Below, piece after piece: positions 19,025 through 28,563 of a DNA stretch of 64,000 bases (its first letter is position 1; every line of letters begins with the position of its first letter). The notes under the pieces were generated by a model. The model did not search any database, was not told the origin of the DNA, and saw only the letters and a program-made list of their open reading frames with translations. The stretch comes from Cristatella mucedo (taxonomy: Eukaryota > Bryozoa > Phylactolaemata > Cristatellidae), in assembly GCA_009760855.2 (NCBI GenBank), contig WPIO01000177.1, positions 1-64,000 of the forward strand, in the 5' to 3' direction. The translations under genes and the position numbers were made by a program.

Positions 19025-19530
19025 TCTTGGTGAATTCATCCAAAAGTATTTCATCCAAAATTAATTCATCAAAACTATTTCATCAAAACATCGATTAAGC
19101 AAAAGTCTTTTCATCAAAAATTAATTCATCTAAAACTATTTTATAAGCAAAAAACTGTCGGCATTTTTTCTTCTGATCTTTATCTATTTTAATTTTCTTG
19201 ATCTTCCTTAATCTTTACTTTCGCCTGGATTGTCGTGAGAAGAGTGCCGAGAATTGCTGAGACAGGATCGACACGGGTTAAGTTTTACTTGCTGGGTTCA
19301 TCACCTTCGCCTTTACTTCGTTTGTCCTTGTTCTCTTTTGTACTGTTGGTTTTCATTGGCGGTCACTTTTTTGCATTAGAAGATTTTTTGACGAAATTAA
19401 TGTTGATCGATTAATTTTGGATGAGTTTTTTGATGAATTAATATTGATAGATTAATTTTTGATGAACTGATTTGTTGATGAATTAATTTTGATGAAACAA
19501 TTTCTGACGAAATCGTCTCTCCTCGTGTAT
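19025..19530. mobile_element. Foldback-like element with repeated TTCATCAAAA arms
   Basis: The left arm (about 19,030-19,160) repeats TTCATCAAAA and AATTAATTCATC-type words. The right arm (about 19,380-19,525) carries their reverse complements (TTTTGATGAA, GATGAATTAAT). About 220 bp of unrelated sequence separates the arms. This internal subrepeat plus inverted-arm layout is that of foldback elements or large MITEs. Confidence 0.6.
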
Positions 19531-20132
19531 ATAGTATGTGGTCGTGATAGTCTATAGTGAGATTATGAATCGTGCATAATCCAACGCCATCCACTTACGA
19601 GGGTCATTATGCAATTGCCACTGGCGTTCATCTGAAGAAAGCCTCAATTGAAGATTGCTTCTTTCAAATTTGAGTGAGTGGCACATTCGTGCTGATTGCC
19701 TATGGTTGCATTTCTGAAAGCACACTTAAAATGACCAGTCAAACGAAGCATGATATGTTGATATGCATCAATGTGTTCTCCAAGCTGCAGATTCGAAGAA
19801 AAGTGCCATCATTGTTTCCCTCATTAGCTGTTATCGAAGGCACGATCGGGCGTATCAGTTGGTGGATGATATCGTTCTTTACCTCTGCCAGTACTTCAAT
19901 TGCCTGCTCTTCAACTGCATTCTGCTGCATAGTATCGTTGACATGAAGTTGCCCATCTACATCAAGCCAATTTGCGATACCCCAGATATGCCAGCAGCAT
20001 CAGGCTGCTGGTGTAGGTGAAGCTGTTCTCTGCTGTAGCAGCCTCCTCCCCAGTACCACTTGGAATGTCCAGCTTGCTGAAGGCAGCCATGCTGGTTGTC
20101 GGTATTACCACCAATAATGATAATAAAGGTAA
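19531..20132. other. Non-coding stretch, nothing recognised
   Basis: Short ORFs only; no motif or repeat recognised. Confidence 0.3.
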
Positions 20133-20227
20133 TGCTTCATTTGCAGCATATGTAAAGTACCTAAAGAGAGAGATTGATTTCTCAGAGGGCGCTATACTAA
20201 TGTGTTATTATTTATTATTATCATTAA
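20133..20227 (+). mobile_element. LINE 3' end fragment
   Basis: GCAGCATATGTAAAGTACC then TTTCTCAGAGGGCGCTATAC and an ATT-rich tail. Confidence 0.7.
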
Positions 20228-20969
20228 TTCGTCTGTGCCGCTGTAACTGGTTACCGTGCATTTGGCGGTGCTGCTGCTCAAGCCGCCTCAGTACAGCTGG
20301 AGCAGTGATACTGCACTTCCAGGAAGAGTGACTGTCCTCAACCAGCAGCACATGGTGCCGTTCCAAGTTGTTTTAGCCTCGGCCGGTGCCTGCTTGGACT
20401 AGCTGCCAACTCGGGTCGGCCGATGACAGAGCGGGTCGCGAGACCCTCAGCAACGCTTGCTCTGTACTTACTGCCTGTCCGTCGGCTTTCACAGACACTT
20501 TGCCCGCTCTTTCTACTTTTGCTTTGGAGGTGCCCATTATGCCGCAGCAATGGCATTCGAGGAGTGCGAGGCAATCTATTGGGTGACTTTGTCCGGCTGC
20601 TGCACAAGCTCCCTAACGTTCGTGGTCAGTGCTATCCTATGTATTGTGTCCACTGACTCCTCCCTCGTTAAACCCGTAGCATAGTGGTGGCTGAACTTGT
20701 GGACTGTTGAGCTTCAAGTACCTGGAGAGGGCGGCATGACCCAAAAGACCCCGGTGCCCGCTAAGATTAAACGACTAATATAACGACGAACTCGGCCAAG
20801 GTCAAGGTGCACCCACCCCCTTGGACCCCTCGTTGCAGAGTTCTGGCTAGGACTAATGTATAGGCCAATTAATGTGGGCCTCTAACGCAGGCTACTACGA
20901 GCTACACAGCTTCACACTGGCCTGTCATTTCTGACTTCTTTTAATGAATTAAGAGAGGAAAGATCCTGA
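20228..20969. other. Non-coding stretch, nothing recognised
   Basis: Overlapping short ORFs near 20,340-20,680 on both strands are not protein-like. Confidence 0.3.
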
Positions 20970-21024
20970 GGGCAAACTCTACCATTCCTATGTTCGAGCC
21001 CTTTGGCAGATGTAAAGCTTCTGG
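20970..21024 (+). mobile_element. SINE family 2 fragment
   Basis: ATGTTCGAGCCCTTTGGCAG then ATGTAAAGCTTCTGGATAAC, i.e. B-box-like segment joined to the LINE-like tail. Confidence 0.5.
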
Positions 21025-21025
21025 A

Positions 21026-21125
21026 TAACAACGATAATAATAATAATAATAATAATAATAACACATTTTATATAGCGCCCACGGAGAACTCAATCTCTAT
21101 CTAGGCACTTTACATTTGCTTCAAA
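21026..21125 (-). mobile_element. LINE 3' end fragment, reverse
   Basis: (AAT)n then TATATAGCGCCCACGGAGAA and TCTAGGCACTTTACATTTGC, the reverse complement of the common LINE tail. Confidence 0.75.
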
Positions 21126-21544
21126 GGAAGCATGATCGAATGGTTAGTGGATAGAGAGGAAGTTCTCCTTGGGTCCTGTACAAAGGAATTTTATTTTGCA
21201 TCGAGTTTATCCGATCGATGGTCTCTCCTGATTACTGTCTACTGAGCTGATGACACTCGGCGGCTCCTCTACAGCCCTCTTGGGACCCTACTGACATTAG
21301 CCTGGGCCAAGGTACACGAAAGTCCATCGAGTCGATTCCAGTCATTCGAATTCAGCTGCATGCAACTGGAGTGAAAATCGAGAGGCATATTTAAAGGCTA
21401 CACTGTACCACCAGACTTGTGTCATTCGACCCAGTGAGCACGAGCGAGAAGCTGTCCGGGGTTCGGGATGCTGGCGGGCATACGAGATGCGGCCGGTGGC
21501 CAGCTCAGCCTTCGAGGTCCCACGCTCCTGCATGGCTAGCCATG

Positions 21545-21724
21545 TGGAGGAACGTGCTAATGCATTTGGTCTCGTGCCATGGAATGGGGACCCCCTGGGT
21601 CTTCGCCCAGGATTTATGGTGCTCGCTCTTCGGCTGGAGGAACGTGCTAATGCATTCGGTCTCGTGCCTCGGAATGGGGAGCCCCCGGGCCTTCGCCAAG
21701 GATGTATGGTGCTCGCTCTTTGGC
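21545..21724 (+). repeat. 90-bp tandem duplication
   Basis: Two adjacent copies beginning TGGAGGAACGTGCTAATGCA and ending GTGCTCGCTCTT-GGC, with about nine differences. The second runs into a family-1 SINE. Confidence 0.85.
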
Positions 21725-21845
21725 CCAGGTCGTGGATTCGAATCCTGCAGTGGGCGATCCTTTACTGCCCACTGCAAGCAGCAGTCATAGCCATTGTAGT
21801 TCTTCTGTCGTTATACAAATGAGACAGTTGAATCAGCCAACTTTA
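21690..21845 (+). mobile_element. tRNA-headed SINE, family 1
   Basis: B-box-like GTGGATTCGAATCCTGCAG, GTGGGCGATCC, and the GTTATACAAATGAGACAG tail. Confidence 0.75.
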
Positions 21846-21974
21846 AATAATTGTAATCGATTACTGTAGCACTTTATCTCTGCAGTTTTCTAACCATCTA
21901 TCAGCATATATGCATATCTGGAGACGTATGTAAATTTTTAGAGCACCATAATATTATGATCCAAGTTCATAATG

Positions 21975-22150
21975 GAACCGGGATCTGAGCCCAGTGCTCG
22001 ATCTTCACAACCCAAGTCGTGGGTCGTGGGCTCGAGCCCTGAAATGGGTCATCCTTTGTTGCCCACTGCAAGCTGCAGTGGTGATAGCCGTTAAGGCTCT
22101 TCTGCCACTATACAAATGAGGCTTTTGAATCGGTTAACCTTTACCTTTGT
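21975..22150 (+). mobile_element. tRNA-headed SINE, family 1
   Basis: GGGCTCGAGCCCTG B-box-like segment, CTGCAGTGGTGATAGCCGTT body, CTATACAAATGAGGC tail. Confidence 0.75.
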
Positions 22151-22649
22151 TGACAAATTAGAGAATTCCTAAGGGTTTTTCGACCTTCTCGAACTTTTGA
22201 TGTTTCGCAACTACTTTACAATGGATTGAAACGCTTGCCCCTGCTAATCTGGATTGTGACTGCAGTGAGTTTATTAGCGTTTCATGAATGATGATCATTG
22301 GATATCAGTTAGGTAATTGCAATCGTGCTACCATCGCCTGTACAAGTGCATACACTAGAGCTGTTTCTAAGACTCGTCATCGTTAGGTCAGCCAAAAATA
22401 AGTGGCTCAGCATCGAGATCCAGAGCCAGAACACTGCGTAGCACCTGTTTGGCACTAAGGACAGGGCCGGTGCAAGGCATTGTGGTGCCCTGGGTGAGAT
22501 CAGATATCCAGTGCCCCGTTCCTACTCACGCCCTTCCCCGCCTGCCCACCATGAAATTAAACCGGTTTTGCATGGTTTACATTAATTATTATCATAGAGA
22601 CTCACAAAAATAAATAAATAAATAACATGTGTGGATGCAGTAATACATA
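22151..22649. other. Non-coding stretch, nothing recognised
   Basis: No ORF or repeat recognised; a short (AAAT)n run near 22,610. Confidence 0.3.
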
Positions 22650-25250
22650 AATATTGAAATTTGATGTTCAAAACCTGGCTTTTCTCACTATTTTCTTGTC
22701 AAACTCACAGACGATTTCTTTAATGTCTAAAGAACATGCTAAATCTGGTTCAATGTAAATTGTTGCCAAGCTAACCAGTCTGTCTTGGCTCATTGTTAAA
22801 GGAAGATGATTGTTATTAGTTTCAATTTAAAAAAACCTCTTTCTCCACTGGCTACTAAAATTGGCAAGGTCAATGAAATTCTGAGTGCCACTGAAAGATT
22901 CGGAAAACATTTCTGTCCATTTGTGCTGCAATAGAAATTGCAAGACCTCTTGGGGATTCATTGTGTGGGTAAGCCTCCTGGAAATGGCTTGCTGAGCCAC
23001 CACACAGTTCCTCTCCATCTAAATCCCAGCTGTCTCCGTGAGTAAGAGATTCCTCCAGAGATGTACTCCTCAATGATATGCTCTGTAGGTATGTCGGAAA
23101 TTTTGGAGATATCATACTAGAATCCAAACAATGTGCTGTGTTGTTGAATCTCATCGAACCTGTCTGTTATAGATTCTGCTGCCACCTCTAGAACAGCATA
23201 CTAAAATGTAACCTTATAGCTCTCTTTGGGATCCTGTACAGCCTCATCCTGTGCTTCATAATCAAGCAGCCTTCTCTTTTTCAACTGTCGATTTGCTTCA
23301 AAAGTGGGTTCGATCTCTAACTCTTTAGCTTTCTGAGTTGTATCCGCCAATAGTTCATCGAAGTTCTCTTCACTTCGCAGAGTATTGATATACGTTTTAG
23401 TGTTTTCCAGCTGTTTAACTCCCAGTCTCAAGTCCGTTTATGTCAGCTGTAGAACTTTTCTGGTGACATAGACCTCAAGCAAAATCTTGCACCAGGTAAG
23501 AAGTAATACTAAAAATGGAAATGCTTCTATGTTATTGGCAAGTGTTTGTGCTTCAGATCTCGTCATGGCTCCAACCAACCCTTCCTGACTTATCTTCATG
23601 TATCTCAATCATAGCATCATATATTTTGTCAAGGTTGTGTCTCGGCGGTTTCAGAGGATCAATTCTACTTTCCCATTTTGTTTCACTGAGACTTTTTAGG
23701 GTAAGATCACTGACATCAGTGATGCGACTTTGGATGACTCCCCAATGCCGAGTAGATGTTGAGAAAAATTGGATATTTGATGCACCAAAGCAAAGAAATT
23801 CACAGCCTCTAGGTACCTCTTCGCTGCATTATTTGCTACTAGATTCAGGGACTGGGCACTGCAAGGTACATATAAGGCACGTAGATTTATGTTCATTATC
23901 TTCGCTTGTACTTAATATTTCTTGCCTTTCATATTACTGCCATGGTCATACCCTTGTCCTTTTATATTGTCAACATCTAAATATATATCTTTGAGCAGCT
24001 CAAACAGAAATTCAGTTGCGAATGCACATGTAGTCTTTTATTGCTACATGAAACCAAGAAAATTCTTTCTGATTGTCGCTCCGGTCTCACTAAGGTGGAC
24101 AAAACTAACACTCGTGGTAATCCGTTAAGTGTGGCTGACATTTGGGGTACAGTCAAGGATAGCTGAATGGTATTTTTATGACTTGGCTGCTTTTGTAATT
24201 TGATACTTTATTGTAGAAGCTTAAATTCGTATTAATTCATTCTGGATTTTTTTTTACCAAGATAGTGTATACACGTTTCTTTGTCACTTGCCTTACGCAA
24301 GTGTTCTGCCATCAGAGGATCAAAGGGGGCCAGAAACTCAACGAATTTGGAAAAAGTTTTTATTTCCAGGTGTGAAGAGCTTTTCATTTGATTCACGGAA
24401 TGCGACATTCCAGGTTCCAAGTACATTTGCTAATGCAATGATGTGTTCCAAGATCTGTTTTTATTAATATTACTCTTGTTGTTTAATCTTTTGTTGAATT
24501 TGTATAGCTATTGTCTGGCACCCTGCTAGCTGCACCTCCAACTCTCTCCAAAGTTGATTACTTTCAAGGGGTGATGGACTTTTTCATGTGAGGACAAAAT
24601 TGCAGGTTGTTCCAATCTTTATAGCAACTTTCTTGCATAGACGAGATGCTAACTTTTTTGCTGAATACCTTACCGGAAAAGCAGAATACTAAATATCTTG
24701 ACATAAAATACATCAGCTATAGACGGCACATCTCATTTGCAAGCCTTTTTTTGCAATGGAGCTGAGAAAATCTTTTGTGAGAAACTTTTGGAAAATCACG
24801 AGCACAAACCTGCTTAGGTCCCTTTTCGCACGAGAAGTGGAGTAATGTTTCCAATATGATTGGAAGGATGTGTAGCAGAGTCAATGCAATCCAACTCCGG
24901 TTAAACTTGTTACAAGACTTGAACTGTATTGTCTTGATTATCACTTATCTCTGCCTATTTCGTTTACTTGGAAGTGGGACTTTTCATCTTGCTCATCCAG
25001 ACATTTTTTCCACTTCAAGATGTTTCGTCCGTGACTCGTCTGGCAATTGAATTAATAAGAATAATTTTCTTTTTCTTGGTCTTCGACCTTTTCAGTCCCT
25101 CTCTTACGGTTTTGAGCTCTTGACGGCTTTTTATTATCCGTGACCCTGTATACATTATAACATGTATTGTTTTTATAATGCCCTCGCATTTTACCACTGG
25201 GTGTAGAATGACTGACAACCCATAATTATTATTATTGGCTACAGCTGACA
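22650..25250 (-). pseudogene. Decayed hAT-type transposase (ZMYM/DUF4371-like)
   Basis: Read on the minus strand, several frames carry pieces in the right order: a Lys-rich start (25,251-25,015); a TTF-type zinc-finger zone with GPKQVCARDF (about 24,790); FVEFLAPFDPLMAEHL and CIHYLGKK of DUF4371 (24,426-24,232); a catalytic-core piece ALYVPCSAQSLNLV (about 23,880); and a C-terminal dimerisation-like end with LPLTMSQDRLVSLA (about 22,780). This is the order of ZMYM1-like hAT proteins widespread in animals. Many stops and frame breaks show the copy is dead. No terminal inverted repeats were identified. Confidence 0.7.
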
Positions 25251-25660
25251 TCCAGCCAGAAGCGAGTGGCTACTGCTGGTCATCAGAAAAATAGTCAGCT
25301 TGCAATGAAGCTCTTCAATAAAGCGGCTCGATGAGAATTGACTGGCTGTGTGTAGCTAGGTGGTTTGAACGCTGTCTGGCGTTCGACGGCGCTGCTAGAA
25401 GATGGAGGGGCGGTCAATGGGCACTCTGGGGTGCCAGGCTGGCTGGGTATGCTTCATACAGATGTAATGCTGGCCGGTGTGAATGATACTGATTCGGTCC
25501 TTAAACCTTCGGCCACGGGGGTTTTGGCCTCATGCATTAAGGCTCCCAAGTAAGTACGATTTCTTGCCATGCTTCTGTTGAATAGATAATTGAAGATGGC
25601 AGGGCATATGTCATTAATTCTCCACTCAATGGCCGGTCTCACAGGAGACCCATTAACGTA
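25251..25660. other. Non-coding stretch
   Basis: Short ORFs without motifs. Confidence 0.3.
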
Positions 25661-25664
25661 TTGT

Positions 25665-25828
25665 GCGTACTTAGCTTAGGGGTAAGTTGCTCGCTCTTCC
25701 AAATACCCACGTCAAGCTCTGCAGTGGGAGATCCTATATTGCCCACTGCAAGAGGTAGTGACAGCCGTTTAGGCTCATCAGCCGCTATATAAATAAGGCT
25801 GCTAAATCAGCTTACCTTTACCTCGTAC
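25665..25828 (+). mobile_element. tRNA-headed SINE, family 1
   Basis: TAAGTTGCTCGCTCTTCC head, CTGCAGTGGGAGATCC, CAGCCGTTTAGGCTCATC and a CTATATAAATAAGGCTG tail. Confidence 0.7.
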
Positions 25829-25899
25829 GACACATGCTATTTGAACAGAGCATGTGCTTTAAACAGTATTCTGCTGGGTTATTTCTTTGGGCAGGCAGA

Positions 25900-26155
25900 T
25901 ATTCTCCCAGCCGAAGTATATGGGTTTAAGGCTGAGGCGTTCGAAATCAAAATGTTAGGGCCTAAAAGTGAAACATCCGCGGTCAGATTCAAGGGCCAAA
26001 ATGTTCCGAGCGAACGAGTCCACAGTCGTCATGTCCGATGACAAAACGCCCTAGGACGAAACACTTGCAGATGCGTGCAATATCGAAGTTTCCAAGACCG
26101 AATCATCCCGAGCCGATACGTCCGGAGCTAAAATGTCCGTGGCCGAAACTTCAGG
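25900..26155 (+). repeat. Degenerate CCGAAACGTCC-type minisatellite
   Basis: Words such as GTGAAACATCCG, CAAAATGTTCCGAG, GAGCCGATACGTCCGG and GTGGCCGAAACTTC repeat about every 17-20 bases with much divergence. This is the kind of subrepeat array found in foldback-type elements. Confidence 0.5.
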
Positions 26156-26157
26156 AT

Positions 26158-26350
26158 ACGTGTTGGGTCTGTTGTACCCCGACAGGGGCCTACTCCGGCG
26201 GAAGCCACTGAGGCGAGAACAGCTGACCCACTTGCAGCAGCTGCCACTCAGTCAGCGTGCTGGCCGTGTGGCCCAGTTCCGAGTATTCTTAATAAACGGC
26301 ATCTGCCTGAGCTCTCTTGATCTGTACGCGACTGCCCGCACAAACTTAAC
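26158..26350 (+). mobile_element. LTR relic of an older Gypsy family (copy A)
   Basis: TGTTGGGTCTG start, CACTTGCAGCAGC middle, AATAAACGGCATCTGCCTGA and TCTTGATCTGTACGCGACTG end. It matches copies at 58.25 and 62.48 kb. The younger LTR element at 26,356 is inserted at its 3' end. Confidence 0.7.
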
Positions 26351-26355
26351 CATAC
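26351..26355. repeat. Target-site duplication CATAC, left
   Basis: CATAC directly precedes the left LTR and is repeated directly after the right LTR at 31,041-31,045. Confidence 0.85.
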
Positions 26356-26843
26356 TGTAGTTCGTATGTACGTTTGTATGTATGTATTGTATGCCGGCTC
26401 CTGACTTGTGACCGTAAGGTCAAGGGAGCGTGTAGTTCGCATGTATGTATCGTATGCAGGCTCCTCTGATAAGCTACTGGTGAGCTGTTAGAAGCACCAC
26501 CGAGAGGGGCCGGTGCACAGCTGGGGTCCGCCTGTGATGTGGTATGGACAGAGGCCAGTAACCAGCTGGTGGCCAGATGGTGGATTCACCATCAGGGTCG
26601 GCCAGTGCACTGCTGTGATCCGCCTTTGATGTGGCATGGACCAGCTGGTGGCCAGATGGTGGATTCACCATCAGGGTTGGCCGGTGCACAGTTGTGGTCG
26701 ATGAGTCATCGGAGTCGACCAGGGGAGGGCAGTCGTGTGAGAGCAGGGGCTGAGGGAAGCCGTGCGCTCTGGGGCTCCGTGTGCTGGGAATAAACTGTCG
26801 GTGTTAGGCATCGGCTGGCTCTCTACTGTGCAACCAAACTACA
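26356..26843 (+). repeat. 5' LTR, 488 bp
   Basis: Starts TGTAGTTCG and ends CCAAACTACA, giving TG...CA ends and the inverted pair TGTAGTT/AACTACA. AATAAA occurs near 26,790 as a likely poly(A) signal. It differs from the 3' LTR by an 11-bp length difference and a handful of substitutions. Confidence 0.95.
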
Positions 26844-26884
26844 AGCTATTTCTCGGCGGGAGCGACTGTGTGGTCCGTATAACG

Positions 26885-27616
26885 ATGAGTCTGAAAGTAC
26901 AACTAATGGAAGGAAAAATTTTGCAATTCGACGGCAGCGGAGACTTCGCTGAATGGCTAAATCGGTTCGAAAGATTGGCCAAGATGCAAGGGGTTGATGA
27001 ATTGCAAAATTTCCTGCCGCTATTCCTTACACGTGTGGCATACGCCGTATACGATGGCGTCCCCGAGGCGGCTAAGGAAGACTACGCCACGGTAAGAAAA
27101 GCGCTGCTGGCAGCATTCTCGCCGAATCGCTTCGATGCCTACGAGGAATTCGCCTCGCGTCGCCTTGCTGAAGGTGAAAATGTGGATGGCTTTTGGGCGG
27201 ACTTGAATCTGTTGGCTAGGCTGGTGGCCGGTGATTTTGTCAAATGCGCCTTTGTTGCTGGGCTGCCGGAGGCCGCAAAGTGGCACCTCCAAGCCTCATG
27301 CAACCTCGCGGAAATGCCTGCGGATGTTCTTGTCGAGAAGGCTCGGGTCATAGTGAAGGCAAGCGTCAGCATTCCGAAGGCGGCAGAAAGTTGCTTCACA
27401 TCCGGTTCTCGTTCGGGATGGCCTCCCCAGGCACCGAATAACAGAGATGTTGTGTGTTTCCTATGCAAGGCGATCGGGCACTTACGCCGTGATTGTCCTT
27501 CTAAAGCGGCGCGCCGTGGTCGCGGGAGGCACTGTTACGTCTGTGGGAGCATTCAACATCTCGCTGCTAACTGCTCGGATCGGGCGGTCGTACCAAACTG
27601 GCGAAAAAACGAGTAG
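26885..27616 (+). CDS. gag: Gag, two CCHC zinc knuckles
   Basis: A 243-aa protein. I choose the ATG at 26,885 (MSLKVQLMEGKILQFDG) because it lies just after the 5' LTR and primer-binding region; the open frame extends into the LTR. Residues 15-170 have the retrotransposon capsid pattern (FDGSGDFAEWLNRFERL near the start). Two nucleocapsid knuckles follow: CFLCKAIGHLRRDC and CYVCGSIQHLAANC. It packages the element RNA into cytoplasmic particles. Pol follows in another frame after 41 bases, so expression would need frameshifting or separate initiation. Confidence 0.9.
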   Translation: MSLKVQLMEGKILQFDGSGDFAEWLNRFERLAKMQGVDELQNFLPLFLTRVAYAVYDGVPEAAKEDYATVRKALLAAFSPNRFDAYEEFASRRLAEGENVDGFWADLNLLARLVAGDFVKCAFVAGLPEAAKWHLQASCNLAEMPADVLVEKARVIVKASVSIPKAAESCFTSGSRSGWPPQAPNNRDVVCFLCKAIGHLRRDCPSKAARRGRGRHCYVCGSIQHLAANCSDRAVVPNWRKNE

Positions 27617-27657
27617 GGGAGAGCACGCATTACTGCGCCGGTGCTTTCCCCTCCGTT

Positions 27658-28563
27658 ATGGCGCGCCTTCCTTCGGTACGTGTCCTCATCGAAAACTCCG
27701 AGGCGTCTGCGCTCGTGGATACTGGGTGCTCGAGGTCCATCATTTCGGCGACGCTTGCGGACCCTGCGAGGGTGAGGCGAGCGTGCGAGGAAGTCGTAAT
27801 GATGAATGGAGCCACGGCTGTCTGCAAGTCCACGTGCGTCGCTACGGTAGCCCTCTGCGGACGAACCATAGTGCTGGACTGCCTTGTGTCAGATGTTCTT
27901 CCTGGTTTCGGGTTACTACTCGGTATGGATGCCATTGAACTCCTAGGCGGCGTGATTATCGGTCCTTCCGCTGGTCATGTTGAGTTCATGTGCCAAAGGA
28001 GAGTTCCAGAGCCAGCACACCGTTCCGAGGCAGCAGTAGTGGCGTCTCCTAGTGTCAAACGTGCTGTAGCATCGTCGGCCGCTGACGTACTGATTGAGGA
28101 CAAGGACTTTAAGGCAGTTTTCCATCGGGGGTGCTGGTCAGTCAAGTGGGAGTGGACGAATCGTTGTGTCGTCCCCCAATTGACGAACCATGTCGCTTCA
28201 TATCATGTGGGAGAGGAAATTCGTGCCGACTACGAAAAGGAGGTGGAAGAGTGGATCAAGGAAGGCTGGTTGCAGCCGTTCGCTGGTCATTGTGGTGGCC
28301 TGATCCCTCTAATGGCCGTCGTACAGGCAAGTAAAGGCAAAGTGAGGCCCGTGATGGACTACCGAGAACTTAATCAGTTTATATCGAGTCACACGGCTGG
28401 TGGCGATGTGTGTAGCACCAAGCTCAGAGCGTGGCGACGGCTTGGCGAGAGCGTGAGCATAATTGACCTGCGAAAAGCATACTTGCAGGTGCATGTTGAT
28501 CCCGCTCTCTGGCAATATAGGTCGTGGAGTACAAAGGCCGTCGGTACTGCCTCACACGACTAG
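27658..28563 (+). CDS. pol: Pol part 1: aspartic protease and N-terminal RT
   Basis: A 301-codon frame. The protease active site is ALVDTGCSRSII (about residue 22), followed by the flap/GMDAIELLGG region. RT begins around residue 140 with AVFHRGCWSVKWEW; VRPVMDYRELNQF and SIIDLRKAYLQVHV mark RT motifs up to the first catalytic Asp. The frame then runs out after a one-base shift near 28,524; the next ORF carries the rest of RT. Confidence 0.9.
   Translation: MARLPSVRVLIENSEASALVDTGCSRSIISATLADPARVRRACEEVVMMNGATAVCKSTCVATVALCGRTIVLDCLVSDVLPGFGLLLGMDAIELLGGVIIGPSAGHVEFMCQRRVPEPAHRSEAAVVASPSVKRAVASSAADVLIEDKDFKAVFHRGCWSVKWEWTNRCVVPQLTNHVASYHVGEEIRADYEKEVEEWIKEGWLQPFAGHCGGLIPLMAVVQASKGKVRPVMDYRELNQFISSHTAGGDVCSTKLRAWRRLGESVSIIDLRKAYLQVHVDPALWQYRSWSTKAVGTASHD

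Noticed and set aside
26539-26793. 84-codon ORF in the LTR
   Set aside because: Lies inside the LTR, repeated in the 3' LTR with a length difference, no protein features.
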